Positions 46,201 to 54,331 of a stretch of 64,000 nucleotides of DNA are shown piece after piece. The first letter of the stretch is position 1. The number at the start of each line of letters is the position of its first letter. This DNA comes from Mucilaginibacter dorajii (GTDB lineage: Bacteria > Bacteroidota > Bacteroidia > Sphingobacteriales > Sphingobacteriaceae), in assembly GCF_024808255.1 (NCBI RefSeq), contig NZ_JANTYS010000019.1, positions 62,001-126,000 on the forward strand, read 5' to 3'. The notes under the pieces were generated by a model that was given only the letters and a program-made list of their open reading frames with translations, was not told the DNA's origin and made no database searches. A program made the position numbers and the translations under genes.

Positions 46201-47661
46201 TATATTTCCCGCTGCAGCCTGTGCAGATGCCCGCACGTAAATCACCGTGTTATTTACTACCCCGCCGGTTTGTTTTAGCGCAACAGTATTGCTGTAGCCA
46301 CTGCCGGGAACTACAGACACCTCAAAATCTGTAGGCGCTGTTACAGTAATATCGGCAGATACGCCGCTGCCCGATACCGGGAATTGCGCGATATTCGCAA
46401 CGGGCGATGGCGTACCTTTACAGGTTGCAATATGGCCGCTAACCACATCTGTAATAACAATGGGAATAGGATCAACAGTAATACTGAAGCTTACAGGCTG
46501 CCCGTTGCAAACCAGGTTAGGTGTTATAAAATTCCCTATCGAAACCGGGTACTGCCCAACAGTGATTGTGCCAATTACAGCGTTATTGGCCGTATTGATT
46601 ACCGAAACCGCATTTCCCCTATCGGTAACATATAGCCGGCTGCCATCCTGATTGATGGAAATACCCTGAGGGTTTGTAGGGATGGATATGCTGGTTGTTA
46701 CCGCGTTAATAGCGGTATTAATCACAAAAACCTGTCCGCCGGTAGGGTCTGTTACGTAAACCCTGGTGCCATCGGGGCTAAAAACAATCCCCGCCGGGGT
46801 GCCGCTAAGCGGAATGGTTGTTGTCACCTGGTTATTGGTAGTACTAACTACTGATACCCCGGCCGACGACTGGTTAGTAACATAAACAAATTTACCATCG
46901 GGGCTTACCGCCGAAGTTAAGGGATTGGTGCCAACTGTAATAGTTTTTACCAACGTACCGGTTATAGGCTCCATTACAGAGATTGTGTTGGCCGTGCCAT
47001 TTGTAACATAAATGAGCGTACCATCAACACTTACCGATATCCCGGTGGGATGACTACCATCAGGGAATGTTGTAGATACAGCATTGGCTATAACATCTAT
47101 CACCGATATTTCATCCTGACTTACTACATATACTTTTCTGCCATTGGGGCTTATCGCTACGCCGTTGGGCGAAGCAGCCACGCCTATGGTAGATATTACC
47201 TCGTTAGTTGCCGTATTAATGATAGAAACACTGGCCGATCCATTATTTACCACGTAAGCCCGGCTACCATCGGGACTAACCACTACAGCAATAGGCGCTA
47301 TACCTACCGGAATGGTTGTTAATAAAGCGTTGGTAGCCGTACTGATAACAGAAACCGTATTTGAACTTAAATTAGCGATATACCCAAACCCCGAGGATAC
47401 CGGCGACGCAGTGATGGTAGCCGTAATTGGCGTAGTACCAGGATCGATACCTGTAAACGACGGAATATTGCCCGAACCGCTGGCTGCCAGGCCAATACCG
47501 GGAGTGTTATTAGTCCAGGTGTAAACACAGCCGCCTGCCGGGAAATTAACGGCAGTGGTAGGGTCTCCGCTTTTAATATGCTGATTGGTTTGCGCACCAG
47601 CCCGGGTTAATAAACAGGAAAGAAATGCCGTAATGGCTATAAAAAGTAAACATTTCTTCAT
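43255..47661 (-). CDS. Giant surface protein: two YVTN propellers, MBG repeats, type IX sorting domain
   Basis: A 1468-residue secreted protein; the ATG at 47661 is preferred to a GTG two codons upstream. A signal peptide ends AGAQ. Numbering from the GTG: a PKD-like start (49-90) is interrupted by propeller 1 (about 94-381, seven YVTN-type repeats) and resumes at VCNGQPVSFSITVDP. A second PKD-like start (543-585) is interrupted by propeller 2 (588-881, seven repeats) and resumes at 887-900. MBG-like modules occupy 1011-1100, 1102-1190 and 1301-1380. The C terminus (1385-1470, IPNAFTPNGDGTNDVW) is a CHU_C/type B gliding-associated domain for type IX export. Adhesin or surface-binding role is inference. 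Confidence 0.92.
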   Translation of the reverse strand: MKKCLLFIAITAFLSCLLTRAGAQTNQHIKSGDPTTAVNFPAGGCVYTWTNNTPGIGLAASGSGNIPSFTGIDPGTTPITATITASPVSSGFGYIANLSSNTVSVISTATNALLTTIPVGIAPIAVVVSPDGSRAYVVNNGSASVSIINTATNEVISTIGVAASPNGVAISPNGRKVYVVSQDEISVIDVIANAVSTTFPDGSHPTGISVSVDGTLIYVTNGTANTISVMEPITGTLVKTITVGTNPLTSAVSPDGKFVYVTNQSSAGVSVVSTTNNQVTTTIPLSGTPAGIVFSPDGTRVYVTDPTGGQVFVINTAINAVTTSISIPTNPQGISINQDGSRLYVTDRGNAVSVINTANNAVIGTITVGQYPVSIGNFITPNLVCNGQPVSFSITVDPIPIVITDVVSGHIATCKGTPSPVANIAQFPVSGSGVSADITVTAPTDFEVSVVPGSGYSNTVALKQTGGVVNNTVIYVRASAQAAAGNIAGNVIISTAGVPDRNIAVTGVVNNALMVNTVASQSLANGEITKAIKFTGNGSTFSWVNNTPGIGLAATGTGDIAAFKAINTTGSPITATITVTPLQPPLAYITNYWASSVSVVNTVTNKIISTIPTTLRSDPFYVAISADGSRLYVSEADQDALVINTATNTVITSFYIGGQGLVLSPDGSKLYSAQTLGDRIGVYNTATNTLINTINMSTAWGAEGLAISPDGSRLYVTSQQTGYVSVFNATTGAPITTIKVGLRPWNIAISPDGSRVYVTNINSNSVSVINTVTNAVIATIPVGANPEGVTVSPDGSRVYVAVAGANSVAVIDAASNAVIATVGVGLNPFGISVTPDGKFVYVVNQVSSDVTVISTATNTVSTTIQAGIGNYPTSLGNFISNGSNICSTPVTFTITVNPTANITATVPLQALNTTYGTPSASTSFTVSGTNLSAGILVTPPAGFELSTDNITFTSTVTVGAAGSLNAAPVYIRLKSTTNAGGYAGNIVLSSAGAPATNVQMPNSMVTPAPLTILANNASKVYGMVLNSNITSAAFTVLGNGLKNGNTITTVNLFFDGGTQATDHVGIYETIMPTVPTGANGFLPGNYTITYIPGALSITPAPLTITATDVSKPYGTALTGLTASVAFTSNGLQNQENIGSVAVAYGTGSGVNDALGFYPGTITPSLAGGGTFDPGNYLITYKTGSITVTPPTGIIVSGTLNALNTIYGTPSVSTSFNVSGTGLSGGILITPPPGFEVGTNNSTFGTSVIIGQAGDVAATTVYIRLAATTPVGTYSGNISLTSGTANANEAMPASTVIATPLTIIANNKTKVAGTANPTLTVTYAGFVNNESVAQLVIKPIVSTTANTLSAAGLYPIMASGAASPNYIISYVDGVLTINPLPPSVNIPNAFTPNGDGTNDVWAIASLAYYPNNTVSIYNRYGQQLYHSAGYAKPWDGTYNGTRVPEAVYYYIIQLDKNQPALSGHVTVIR

Positions 47662-47808
47662 TCGCACGGTGCTGTATCCACTAATGTATTCAACGGTTTA
47701 GATATAATATTAATTAACCTCAAATATATTTTATTCAGTTGAATTGGTTATTCATTTTTATATAAATTAGTATTCTTAGCTGCTTACGTTATTTTAATCT
47801 TTTCCACT

Positions 47809-48474
47809 TTGAAAAAATCACTACTCGTCGCCGCCCTCATGTTTTGCTTATTGGCAAACACATTCGCACAGCAAAAAAACCAATATGTTAAAATAGAAAC
47901 GCCACAGGGCTGGTGCGTGGTAAAATTGTATAACCAAACGCCGGTACACCGCGATAACTTTATCAAGCTGGTTAAAAGTCATTACTTCGATGCCACTACT
48001 TTTAACCGCATCCTCAAAAACTTTGTGATACAGGGCGGTGATCAAGATTCCCTATATGAAAAGGGACATGTGTTAAAACCAGAAATGTATTGGATAGCTC
48101 CCGAATTTGCCGCCGGATTATATCACCGCCGGGGCGCGGTGGCCATGGGCCGCGATGGCAATGCAGCCCAATCATCCTTTACCACCCAATTTTACATTGT
48201 AGATGGTAAAACCTATACCAACGAACAATTAGACGCGATAGAAATAAAATATAAAACTCATTTTACCGATGAGCAGCGCAACGTGTACCGTACCATTGGC
48301 GGCACGCCTTTCCTCGATCAGCATTATACCGTATTTGGTGAGATTGTTAAAGGGATTGAGCTGATTGACCGGATCACCGCTGTAAAGGTTGATAAAGCAG
48401 GTAATCCTGATAAGGCGGTGTGGATGAAGCTGACCCTGCTGACGGATAAACAAGCCGACAAGATTTTAAAGTAA
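47809..48474 (+). CDS. Cyclophilin-type peptidyl-prolyl isomerase, periplasmic
   Basis: A 221-residue protein with a signal peptide (KKSLLVAALMFCLL, ending TFAQ). It initiates at TTG (47809), as no ATG precedes the lysine-rich leader. Cyclophilin motifs are VHRDNFIKLV, NFVIQGGDQD, GAVAMGRDGNAAQSSFTTQFYIV and FLDQHYTVFGEI. The GRDGNAAQSS version lacks the usual Asn but keeps Gln-Phe-Tyr-Ile. It carries an insertion (TNEQLDAIEIKYKTHFTDEQR) common in Bacteroidota members. It assists folding of exported proteins. Confidence 0.92.
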   Translation: MKKSLLVAALMFCLLANTFAQQKNQYVKIETPQGWCVVKLYNQTPVHRDNFIKLVKSHYFDATTFNRILKNFVIQGGDQDSLYEKGHVLKPEMYWIAPEFAAGLYHRRGAVAMGRDGNAAQSSFTTQFYIVDGKTYTNEQLDAIEIKYKTHFTDEQRNVYRTIGGTPFLDQHYTVFGEIVKGIELIDRITAVKVDKAGNPDKAVWMKLTLLTDKQADKILK

Positions 48475-48555
48475 AGCTCTCGGGGTTAATGTAATGATTT
48501 ACACAAAACGAATGTTTTGCCCCTTCTATTTGTCATCAGCAAGCGCCAAATTCTA

Positions 48556-48975
48556 TCAGCCTCCAAAATACTCTGCCGAATTATTTTCTGTTTCGTGTAA
48601 CCTAACCGAGTGCAGAAAAACGCCTTCGTTGTTTTCTATTGGTGCCTTTAATTGGTTAAATATGCCAATGCACAGCAACTCGGTAGTTGCCATTTTGCCT
48701 TGCATAAAATCAACATCAAGGTTCAGGTTCTGATGATCAAGCTTTTCAATTACATGCTCGTGTATGATCTTTTTAAGCAATTTCAAGTCTATAAGGTAAC
48801 CGGTTGCATAACTCACTTCGCCCTTAACCGTTACAAACAGGTTGTAGTTGTGGCCATGCCAGTTGGGGTTGGCACATTTGCCAAATACAGCCTGGTTTTG
48901 CTCCGCGCTCCACTCTTCCCGGTACATCCGGTGCGCGGCATTAAAATGTTCCCTGCGGGTAACGTGTACTATCAT
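48556..48975 (-). CDS. queD: 6-Carboxytetrahydropterin synthase / PTPS-family enzyme
   Basis: A 139-residue member of the 6-pyruvoyl-tetrahydropterin synthase family. The zinc-binding His residues are in HFNAAH and NPNWHGHNY, and the catalytic Cys lies in FGKCANPN. The Asp-His pair is in KLDHQNLN. Such proteins make the queuosine precursor 6-carboxytetrahydropterin (QueD) or act in biopterin synthesis. The context does not decide, so the symbol is tentative. Stands alone. Confidence 0.85.
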   Translation of the reverse strand: MIVHVTRREHFNAAHRMYREEWSAEQNQAVFGKCANPNWHGHNYNLFVTVKGEVSYATGYLIDLKLLKKIIHEHVIEKLDHQNLNLDVDFMQGKMATTELLCIGIFNQLKAPIENNEGVFLHSVRLHETENNSAEYFGG

Positions 48976-48985
48976 TGGTTGCCTT

Positions 48986-49234
48986 CCTGTTTAAAAGCTA
49001 CTGTGTCTACACATCTTTTAAAATCGTATCACTAAACAAAAACGTTGTCATTTCGAGCGAACCGATGGTGGATTGTGCGCCTAGGGTGAGGAGAAATCTT
49101 GTAAAAGCGAACATTCGACCATGCAGGGCGTATAAGATTTCTCCTCGCAACCCCGCTTTTACCTACCCATGCTCGTTCGAAATGACATTTTTCTTTGATA
49201 AAAGAGGCATGTACACACAGTAGCCTGTTTAAAA
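48986..49234 (+). mobile_element. About 226-bp foldback MITE (second family), copy B
   Basis: The element spans 48998-49223. The ends are CTACTGTGTCTACACATC and the inverse of CTACTGTGTGTACATGCC. The flanks CCTGTTTAAAA (48986-48996 and 49224-49234) form a perfect 11-bp direct repeat. Just inside, TTTTAAAATCGTATCACTAA and ACAAAAACGTTGTCATTTCG match the other copy at 18352-18578 when that is reversed. The inner arms carry TGTCATTTCGA and GAGAAATCTT with their inverses. It lies between queD and the metE stop codon. Confidence 0.85.
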
Positions 49235-49266
49235 AGAAAAGCGGGCATTGCCCGCCGTTCCCGTTA

Positions 49267-51573
49267 TTAAATTACACTTTCAATACTAATCTGTTCCCGG
49301 GCCTGTTTGGCGGCGGCTACCATGTTCTCCAGCGCGGCTTTCGTTTCGGGCCATTTGCGGGTTTTTAGTCCGCAATCGGGGTTTACCCATAGGTGGCGTG
49401 CCGGCAGTAAGTCGGCCGCTTTGGCCAAAAGGGAGGCCATCTCCTGGGTAGTGGGCACCCGTGGCGAATGGATATCATATACGCCGGGGCCAATCTCGTT
49501 TGGATATTCGAAATGAGCAAAGGCCTGCAGCAATTCCATTTGCGACCGCGATGTTTCAATAGTGATCACATCGGCATCCATTGCGGCAATGTGCTCAATG
49601 ATATCATTAAACTCGCTGTAGCACATATGCGTGTGGATCTGCGTACGGTCCTCAACGCCGCTGGCGGTGATCCTAAACGCGTTAACCGCCCAATTGAGGT
49701 AATGCGCGCGTTTTGATTTACGCAAGGGCAAACCTTCACGAATAGCAGCCTCGTCAATTTGTACAATGCCTATGCCCGCTGCCTCCAATGCTAAAACTTC
49801 GTCATGAATGGCAAGGGCTATCTGGTTGGTGGTTACATCACGCGACTGATCATCGCGCACAAAAGACCATTGCAAAATAGTTACCGGGCCGGTTAGCATT
49901 CCTTTCATCGGCCTGTTGGTTTGCGCGGCGGCAAATGTGCTCCAACGTACGGTCATATCTTTGGGTCGGCTTACATCGCCATAAATAACCGGTGGTTTTA
50001 CACAGCGGCTGCCATAGCTTTGTACCCAGCCGTTTTTGCTGAAAAGGAACCCATCCAATTGTTCGCCAAAATATTCCACCATATCGTTGCGCTCAAATTC
50101 GCCATGTACCAGTACATCCAACCCAATCTCCTCCTGCCAGCGGATGGCATCAATGGTAGCCTGTTCAATTTGCATTTCATATGCTTCAAGTGCCAGGTCG
50201 CCTTTTTTGAATTTAGCGCGCAACTGGCGGATATCATCTGTTTGCGGGAATGAGCCAATGGTAGTAGTAGGGAAGGAGGGCAGGTTAAAGCGCTCGCGCT
50301 GTATTTGCTGGCGAACCGGGAAAACGCTTGTACGGGTAGCATCTGCCTCGGTAATCGCCGCAACCCTATCTTTCACCACCTGTTTGTGTACTTTTTGTGA
50401 TAATCGCCTGCTTTCAATCGCTTTTTTGTTGACTTCCAGCAAATCGCTGTTGCCATCGGCTATCTGCCTAATCTCGCTTATTTCAACCAGTTTTTGCCTG
50501 GCAAAGGCCATCCAGTTTTTTATTTCCGGGTCGATAGCCGTTTCCAGGTCCAGGTCTATCGGGCTATGCAGCAGCGAGCATGACGGCGCGATGATCACCC
50601 TATCAGCACCTAACTTTTCAATTGCTTTGTTAATCAGACCCAATGATTTTTGGTAATCGTTTTTCCAAACGTTACGGCCATCAACCACGCCCAGTGAAAG
50701 CTGCAGGCGTTCCGGAACCAGGGCCAGCACTTCGTCCAGTTGTTCGGGCGCACGCACCAGGTCAATATGCAGTGCGGTAACCGGCAGGTTAACCGCCAAT
50801 TGCGTATTATCCAATAAAGCTTCAAAATAGGTAGCCACCAATAGCTTAACACCGCTTACCCTGTTGGCAATGCTGCGATAAGCAAAATCAAAGGCTTCTT
50901 TTTCTTTTTTAGATAGATCAAGCGCCAGGCAAGGCTCATCAAGCTGTACCCATTCGGCACCAAGCTGTTTCAGGCGGTTAATGATCTCTACATAAACCGG
51001 CACCAGTTTTTTGATCAGGTCTACGCGGTCAAAACCGGCTTCCTTTTCTTTACCCAGCAACAGGTAACTCACCGGCCCAACCAATACGGGTTTAGCTTTG
51101 TTCCCAAGCTGTTGTTTGGCGCTGTTGTATTCGCCAAAAACATTTTCATGAAAAATACGAAACTCCTGGTTGGCGGTAAATTCAGGTACTATATAGTGGT
51201 AGTTGGTATCCAACCATTTGGTCATTTCCATGGCGGTAATATCCAACCCATCTTTTTGATAACCGCGGGCCATGGCAAAATAAAGGTCGATCTCGCTATT
51301 GGTTTTCACCTCCGATAATATGGGTGAGTAACGCTGCGGGATAACACCCAGCATCAGGCTGGTGTCAAGCACCTGGTCGTAAAAGCTAAAATCATTACAG
51401 GGGATAAGATCGATGCCGGCATCCAGTTGGGTTTGCCAATTTTCTTCCTTAATCTTGCGGGCAACCTCTTTCAGTTCCCGCAAATCGGTTTTACCTGCCC
51501 AATATTGTTCGCAGGCTTTTTTTAGTTGTCGTTGGCTACCAATTCGCGGATAGCCCAGGTTTTGCGTCAGCAT
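49267..51573 (-). CDS. metE: Cobalamin-independent methionine synthase
   Basis: Transfers a methyl group from 5-methyltetrahydropteroyl-triglutamate to homocysteine. The 768-residue protein has both the N- and C-terminal barrels. The C-terminal zinc ligands are visible: His and Cys in HTHMCYSEF and the late Cys in NPDCGLKTR. It is under a cobalamin riboswitch (51743-51923), so it is expected to be shut off when vitamin B12 is available. Divergent from an Lrp-type regulator. Confidence 0.97.
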   Translation of the reverse strand: MLTQNLGYPRIGSQRQLKKACEQYWAGKTDLRELKEVARKIKEENWQTQLDAGIDLIPCNDFSFYDQVLDTSLMLGVIPQRYSPILSEVKTNSEIDLYFAMARGYQKDGLDITAMEMTKWLDTNYHYIVPEFTANQEFRIFHENVFGEYNSAKQQLGNKAKPVLVGPVSYLLLGKEKEAGFDRVDLIKKLVPVYVEIINRLKQLGAEWVQLDEPCLALDLSKKEKEAFDFAYRSIANRVSGVKLLVATYFEALLDNTQLAVNLPVTALHIDLVRAPEQLDEVLALVPERLQLSLGVVDGRNVWKNDYQKSLGLINKAIEKLGADRVIIAPSCSLLHSPIDLDLETAIDPEIKNWMAFARQKLVEISEIRQIADGNSDLLEVNKKAIESRRLSQKVHKQVVKDRVAAITEADATRTSVFPVRQQIQRERFNLPSFPTTTIGSFPQTDDIRQLRAKFKKGDLALEAYEMQIEQATIDAIRWQEEIGLDVLVHGEFERNDMVEYFGEQLDGFLFSKNGWVQSYGSRCVKPPVIYGDVSRPKDMTVRWSTFAAAQTNRPMKGMLTGPVTILQWSFVRDDQSRDVTTNQIALAIHDEVLALEAAGIGIVQIDEAAIREGLPLRKSKRAHYLNWAVNAFRITASGVEDRTQIHTHMCYSEFNDIIEHIAAMDADVITIETSRSQMELLQAFAHFEYPNEIGPGVYDIHSPRVPTTQEMASLLAKAADLLPARHLWVNPDCGLKTRKWPETKAALENMVAAAKQAREQISIESVI

Positions 51574-51742
51574 TTTTTTAATTGATTTAGTTATAAAAAC
51601 AGATTAAAAGCGCTTTTTACAAACTTTACAACGCGTCGCGAAAAACAGGGCATACAATGACATCCGGGGCTGGCAGATTGCCGGCCGGTAAAAAAGACAC
51701 CAGGTAAGACCGTTTGCTTTATTTCGCGAAAGCATTGTCCTT

Positions 51743-51923
51743 CCGAAACGGGCAGATATCCTGGCTTATAACATTTTAGCCATCCTTCCCAACCGCCGAT
51801 TGGCGGTCAGTGGACATTACCGGCTAAAACCCTTTTTGTTATTTACAGTTGCGCGACAGCCCATGATTTGCACACGGTTCCCTTTTAATCTCCCCGCCGG
51901 CCGACGGGAAAAACCTGTTTCGG
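51743..51923 (-). ncRNA. Cobalamin riboswitch upstream of metE
   Basis: Read on the minus strand, the region has the aptamer order: P1 strand CCGAAAC (51917-51923), AGGGAACCGTGTGCAAATCAT, the B12-box-like CTGTCGCGCAACTGTAA, and GCCAGGATATCTGCC, closing with GTTTCGG (51743-51749). P1 strands pair perfectly over 7 bp. It ends 170 bases before the metE ATG. The stretch between (51574-51742) contains GC-rich palindromic sequence (GGCCGGCAATCTGCCAGCC) that may form the expression platform. The rest of the 545-bp gap (51924-52118) is the promoter area shared with the divergent Lrp gene. Confidence 0.93.
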
Positions 51924-52118
51924 TAGATAAAGTAAAGAAAAGAACTATTGGTTATAACAAAGCCCCATTACAGGACTAAATTCCTGTCAAATCTATTAAG
52001 AAAGATTTAATCACTATCATTAACCCATTAATTAGGATTAATAATCTACATTTGATTATATAAAAGATTATTAAACCCTTCGCACAACGCAATCAACGGT
52101 ATAAAAGAAAATTATTCT

Positions 52119-52580
52119 ATGGAACAACCGGACGACACCGATCTGCACTTATTAAAGTTATTGGGCGAGGACTCCGAGGTAACCATTAAGGAGCTGGCAG
52201 CCAAAGTAAACTTATCGCCCACGCCGGTTTTTGAAAGGGTAAAAAAGCTGAAAGCCAATGGCTACATCAAAAAATACATAGCACTCATTGATGCCGAAAA
52301 GCTCAACTACGGTTTAATTGTTTTTTGCAACATTAAGCTAAAGCAGCACGATAAAAGCATAGGCCATGAGTTTGTAACCGACATTATGCGGCTAAAAGAA
52401 GTGGTTGAGTGCTACAATATCTCCGGCGATTTCGATTTTCTGCTCAAGGTTTACACCCGGGATATGAAACACTACCAGGATTTTGTGTTCAACAAACTGG
52501 GATCTGTAAAAAGCATTGGCAGCGCGCACAGTACCTTTGTAATGTGCGAGAACAAAAACTCCTACAATATTAATTTGTAG
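52119..52580 (+). CDS. Lrp/AsnC-family transcriptional regulator
   Basis: A 153-residue feast/famine regulator. The N-terminal helix-turn-helix contains TIKELAAKVNLSPTPVFERVKKLKANGYI. The C-terminal RAM domain spans about 65-145 (LKEVVECYNISGDFDFLLKV). Proteins of this type sense amino acids and often act on a divergent gene, so metE is a plausible target together with the riboswitch. That link is inferred from position only. Confidence 0.92.
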   Translation: MEQPDDTDLHLLKLLGEDSEVTIKELAAKVNLSPTPVFERVKKLKANGYIKKYIALIDAEKLNYGLIVFCNIKLKQHDKSIGHEFVTDIMRLKEVVECYNISGDFDFLLKVYTRDMKHYQDFVFNKLGSVKSIGSAHSTFVMCENKNSYNINL

Positions 52581-52615
52581 TACTGTAAAATAAGGAAGTT
52601 GAACTCACCAGCTAT

Positions 52616-53284
52616 TTAGCCCTTTGCGTTACTTGCCGACAAGTATTTTCCTATAATAATACTGGTAACAAAAACCGTATAAAAATGCCCAAAAAGCCCT
52701 ACAAACATTACAGCCCTCCTGGCAACAAGCGATAGCGGGACTATATCGCCATAACCGATAGTAAGTATGGTAGTAAAGCTAAAATAATTGAGGTTGTTGA
52801 GAATTTCATTTTTTTGCCCCGCATTGGTAAACGAATGCGGAAGCTTAATCTCAATTTGGTAAAATATAAAAGTGCCCATCAAACATAACAGCACAAACCC
52901 GCAAAGCGAAGCAGCAAGCAATTCCCGGCTTACCGTTTTAGCGTACAGTACCTCTTTATAAACCTCTTTAGAAATCACCACAAAAAAAATAATATATACT
53001 ATACCGTGCCAGCTTCTTAAATCAAGGTAAAACAGTTCTTTGGCAAAAACATCTAAGCCCGCATTAAATGTAATAACCAATAATATAAAAAAGCGAAGCC
53101 ATTTTTTATAGAAGAACACAATGAGCCCGGTAAAAAAGTTCTGATAGATATCAAAAACACCGGCGGTATGTATGGTGATGAAAGTGTTGCCAAAAATGAG
53201 AATTAAAAAGCTTACCAGCAGCAATTCATATTTTTTACGGGCTATTAATTTTTCCAGTGTTTTTAACAGCGGATGGTATTCCAT
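52616..53284 (-). CDS. Potassium channel family protein (TIGYGD filter)
   Basis: A 222-residue membrane protein. Four hydrophobic segments lie between about 20 and 145, and the pore loop TTILTIGYGD (filter at 175-180) precedes a final helix. The Ion_trans_2-type architecture with six segments in total is usual for Kch-like channels. No regulatory RCK domain is fused. It is convergent with the Lrp gene. Confidence 0.87.
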   Translation of the reverse strand: MEYHPLLKTLEKLIARKKYELLLVSFLILIFGNTFITIHTAGVFDIYQNFFTGLIVFFYKKWLRFFILLVITFNAGLDVFAKELFYLDLRSWHGIVYIIFFVVISKEVYKEVLYAKTVSRELLAASLCGFVLLCLMGTFIFYQIEIKLPHSFTNAGQKNEILNNLNYFSFTTILTIGYGDIVPLSLVARRAVMFVGLFGHFYTVFVTSIIIGKYLSASNAKG

Positions 53285-53694
53285 GCGTTATAGGGTATTA
53301 ACTATTGCCTCAAAACTATACTACCCTAATTAAATATTACCAACTAATCGGCCAAACCCATAATTATGCAGACCAATGGGTTTATACTACCGATGTAGCT
53401 TTTTTAAATTCAGCTTCTGGCAAATGCTTTAATCGGCCAGGTGGGCCGCCCGCTGGCAAACACCCAACAGTTGTATTATGCTATGTATTTAAATTACATA
53501 AGCCATTAACTCCCGGTAAGCTACACAATACCTGTGCTAAAGGGGATAGCCGTTAGCGTTTTGCCTAAACAAGATTATTGCTACCCAATGTTCATCATAA
53601 TTGTCATCTTCAGGCCATAAAGAGTTGTGAGATCGTTTGAAATTTTAAGAAATAAACTTTTTAGTATATTTTTGTTTCGAAAATTTAAATAACC
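53285..53694 (+). promoter_or_regulatory. tetR upstream region with presumptive operator
   Basis: The 410-bp gap between the divergent channel and tetR genes. ACTTTTTAGTATATTTT at 53656-53672, 23 bases before the tetR start codon, recurs in reverse before the SDR genes (54299-54315), so it is a likely TetR operator. The remaining 350 bases contain no convincing gene; a short open frame (53305-53556) looks accidental. Confidence 0.6.
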
Positions 53695-54285
53695 ATGCTT
53701 ACTAAAGCAGAAAGAACAAAGCAATTCATCCTGGAAACAGCAGCCCCTATCTTTAATCAGAAAGGAATATCCGGTGCTAATATAGACGACGTGCTTGCTG
53801 CCACAAAATTGACTAAAGGATGCCTTTACGGTCATTTTGAAGGCAAGGAAGACCTCGCCTTACAGGTTGTTGATTTCATGCTGAATAACAACGGCGAAAA
53901 AATGCTGTTAACCATCAGCAAGGGTAAAACGGCGAAAGCTAAAGTATTCGCCTTCCTCGATTTTTACAAAGATCCTTTGAACACCTATCTTAAAGGCGGA
54001 TGCCCTGTATTTAATATTGCTGTGGAATCTGATGATAACTTTCCAGCCATTAAAGAAAAGATAGCGGGAATCATTCGACATGGGCAGGAATTGTTTGTTA
54101 GTATTTTAAATCAGGGCATTGCCGGCGGTGAATTTTCTAACAAACTTGATCCGGCCGTTTATGCGTTCAAAGCGGTGGCTGCGGTTGAAGGAGCCGTTGT
54201 TATGTGCAGGTCGATGAATACTGCAAAACCGATGGCCGGTTTGCTCAGGGGCCTGAAAGCGGAATTAGAAAGTTATGCAATATAA
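53695..54285 (+). CDS. TetR/AcrR-family transcriptional repressor
   Basis: A 196-residue repressor. The DNA-binding domain (residues 1-55) contains FNQKGISGANIDDVLAATKLTKGCLYGHFEGKEDL. A ligand-binding domain with TetR_C fold follows. It is the first gene of a cluster with two SDRs and an MDR reductase and probably represses itself and that cluster through the shared 17-bp site. The inducer is unknown, although an electrophile, quinone or xenobiotic is plausible from the enzymes. Confidence 0.93.
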   Translation: MLTKAERTKQFILETAAPIFNQKGISGANIDDVLAATKLTKGCLYGHFEGKEDLALQVVDFMLNNNGEKMLLTISKGKTAKAKVFAFLDFYKDPLNTYLKGGCPVFNIAVESDDNFPAIKEKIAGIIRHGQELFVSILNQGIAGGEFSNKLDPAVYAFKAVAAVEGAVVMCRSMNTAKPMAGLLRGLKAELESYAI

Positions 54286-54298
54286 CTTTTTTTGATAC

Positions 54299-54315
54299 AA
54301 AATATACTAAAAAGT
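54299..54315 (-). promoter_or_regulatory. Presumptive TetR operator before the SDR genes
   Basis: The reverse complement of these 17 bases, ACTTTTTAGTATATTTT, is identical to 53656-53672 upstream of tetR. It ends 17 bases before the first SDR start codon. Confidence 0.65.
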
Positions 54316-54331
54316 CTAAAGTAAAAAAATC

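Noticed and set aside
46525..47388. The propeller repeats considered as a tandem DNA repeat or recombination cassette
   Set aside because: Similarity between repeats is at protein level only; DNA repeats are too diverged to be recent amplification.
50036..50656. 206-codon open frame opposite metE
   Set aside because: Antisense shadow of a strongly conserved gene, with Ser/Cys-rich composition typical of antisense frames.
51574..51742. A rho-independent terminator as the riboswitch expression platform
   Set aside because: GC-rich palindromic sequence is present but I could not define one stem followed by a clear T-run, so no terminator is called.
53305..53556. Open frame of 83 codons between the channel and tetR genes
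   Set aside because: No recognisable domain, irregular composition, and its position in a promoter gap suggest chance.
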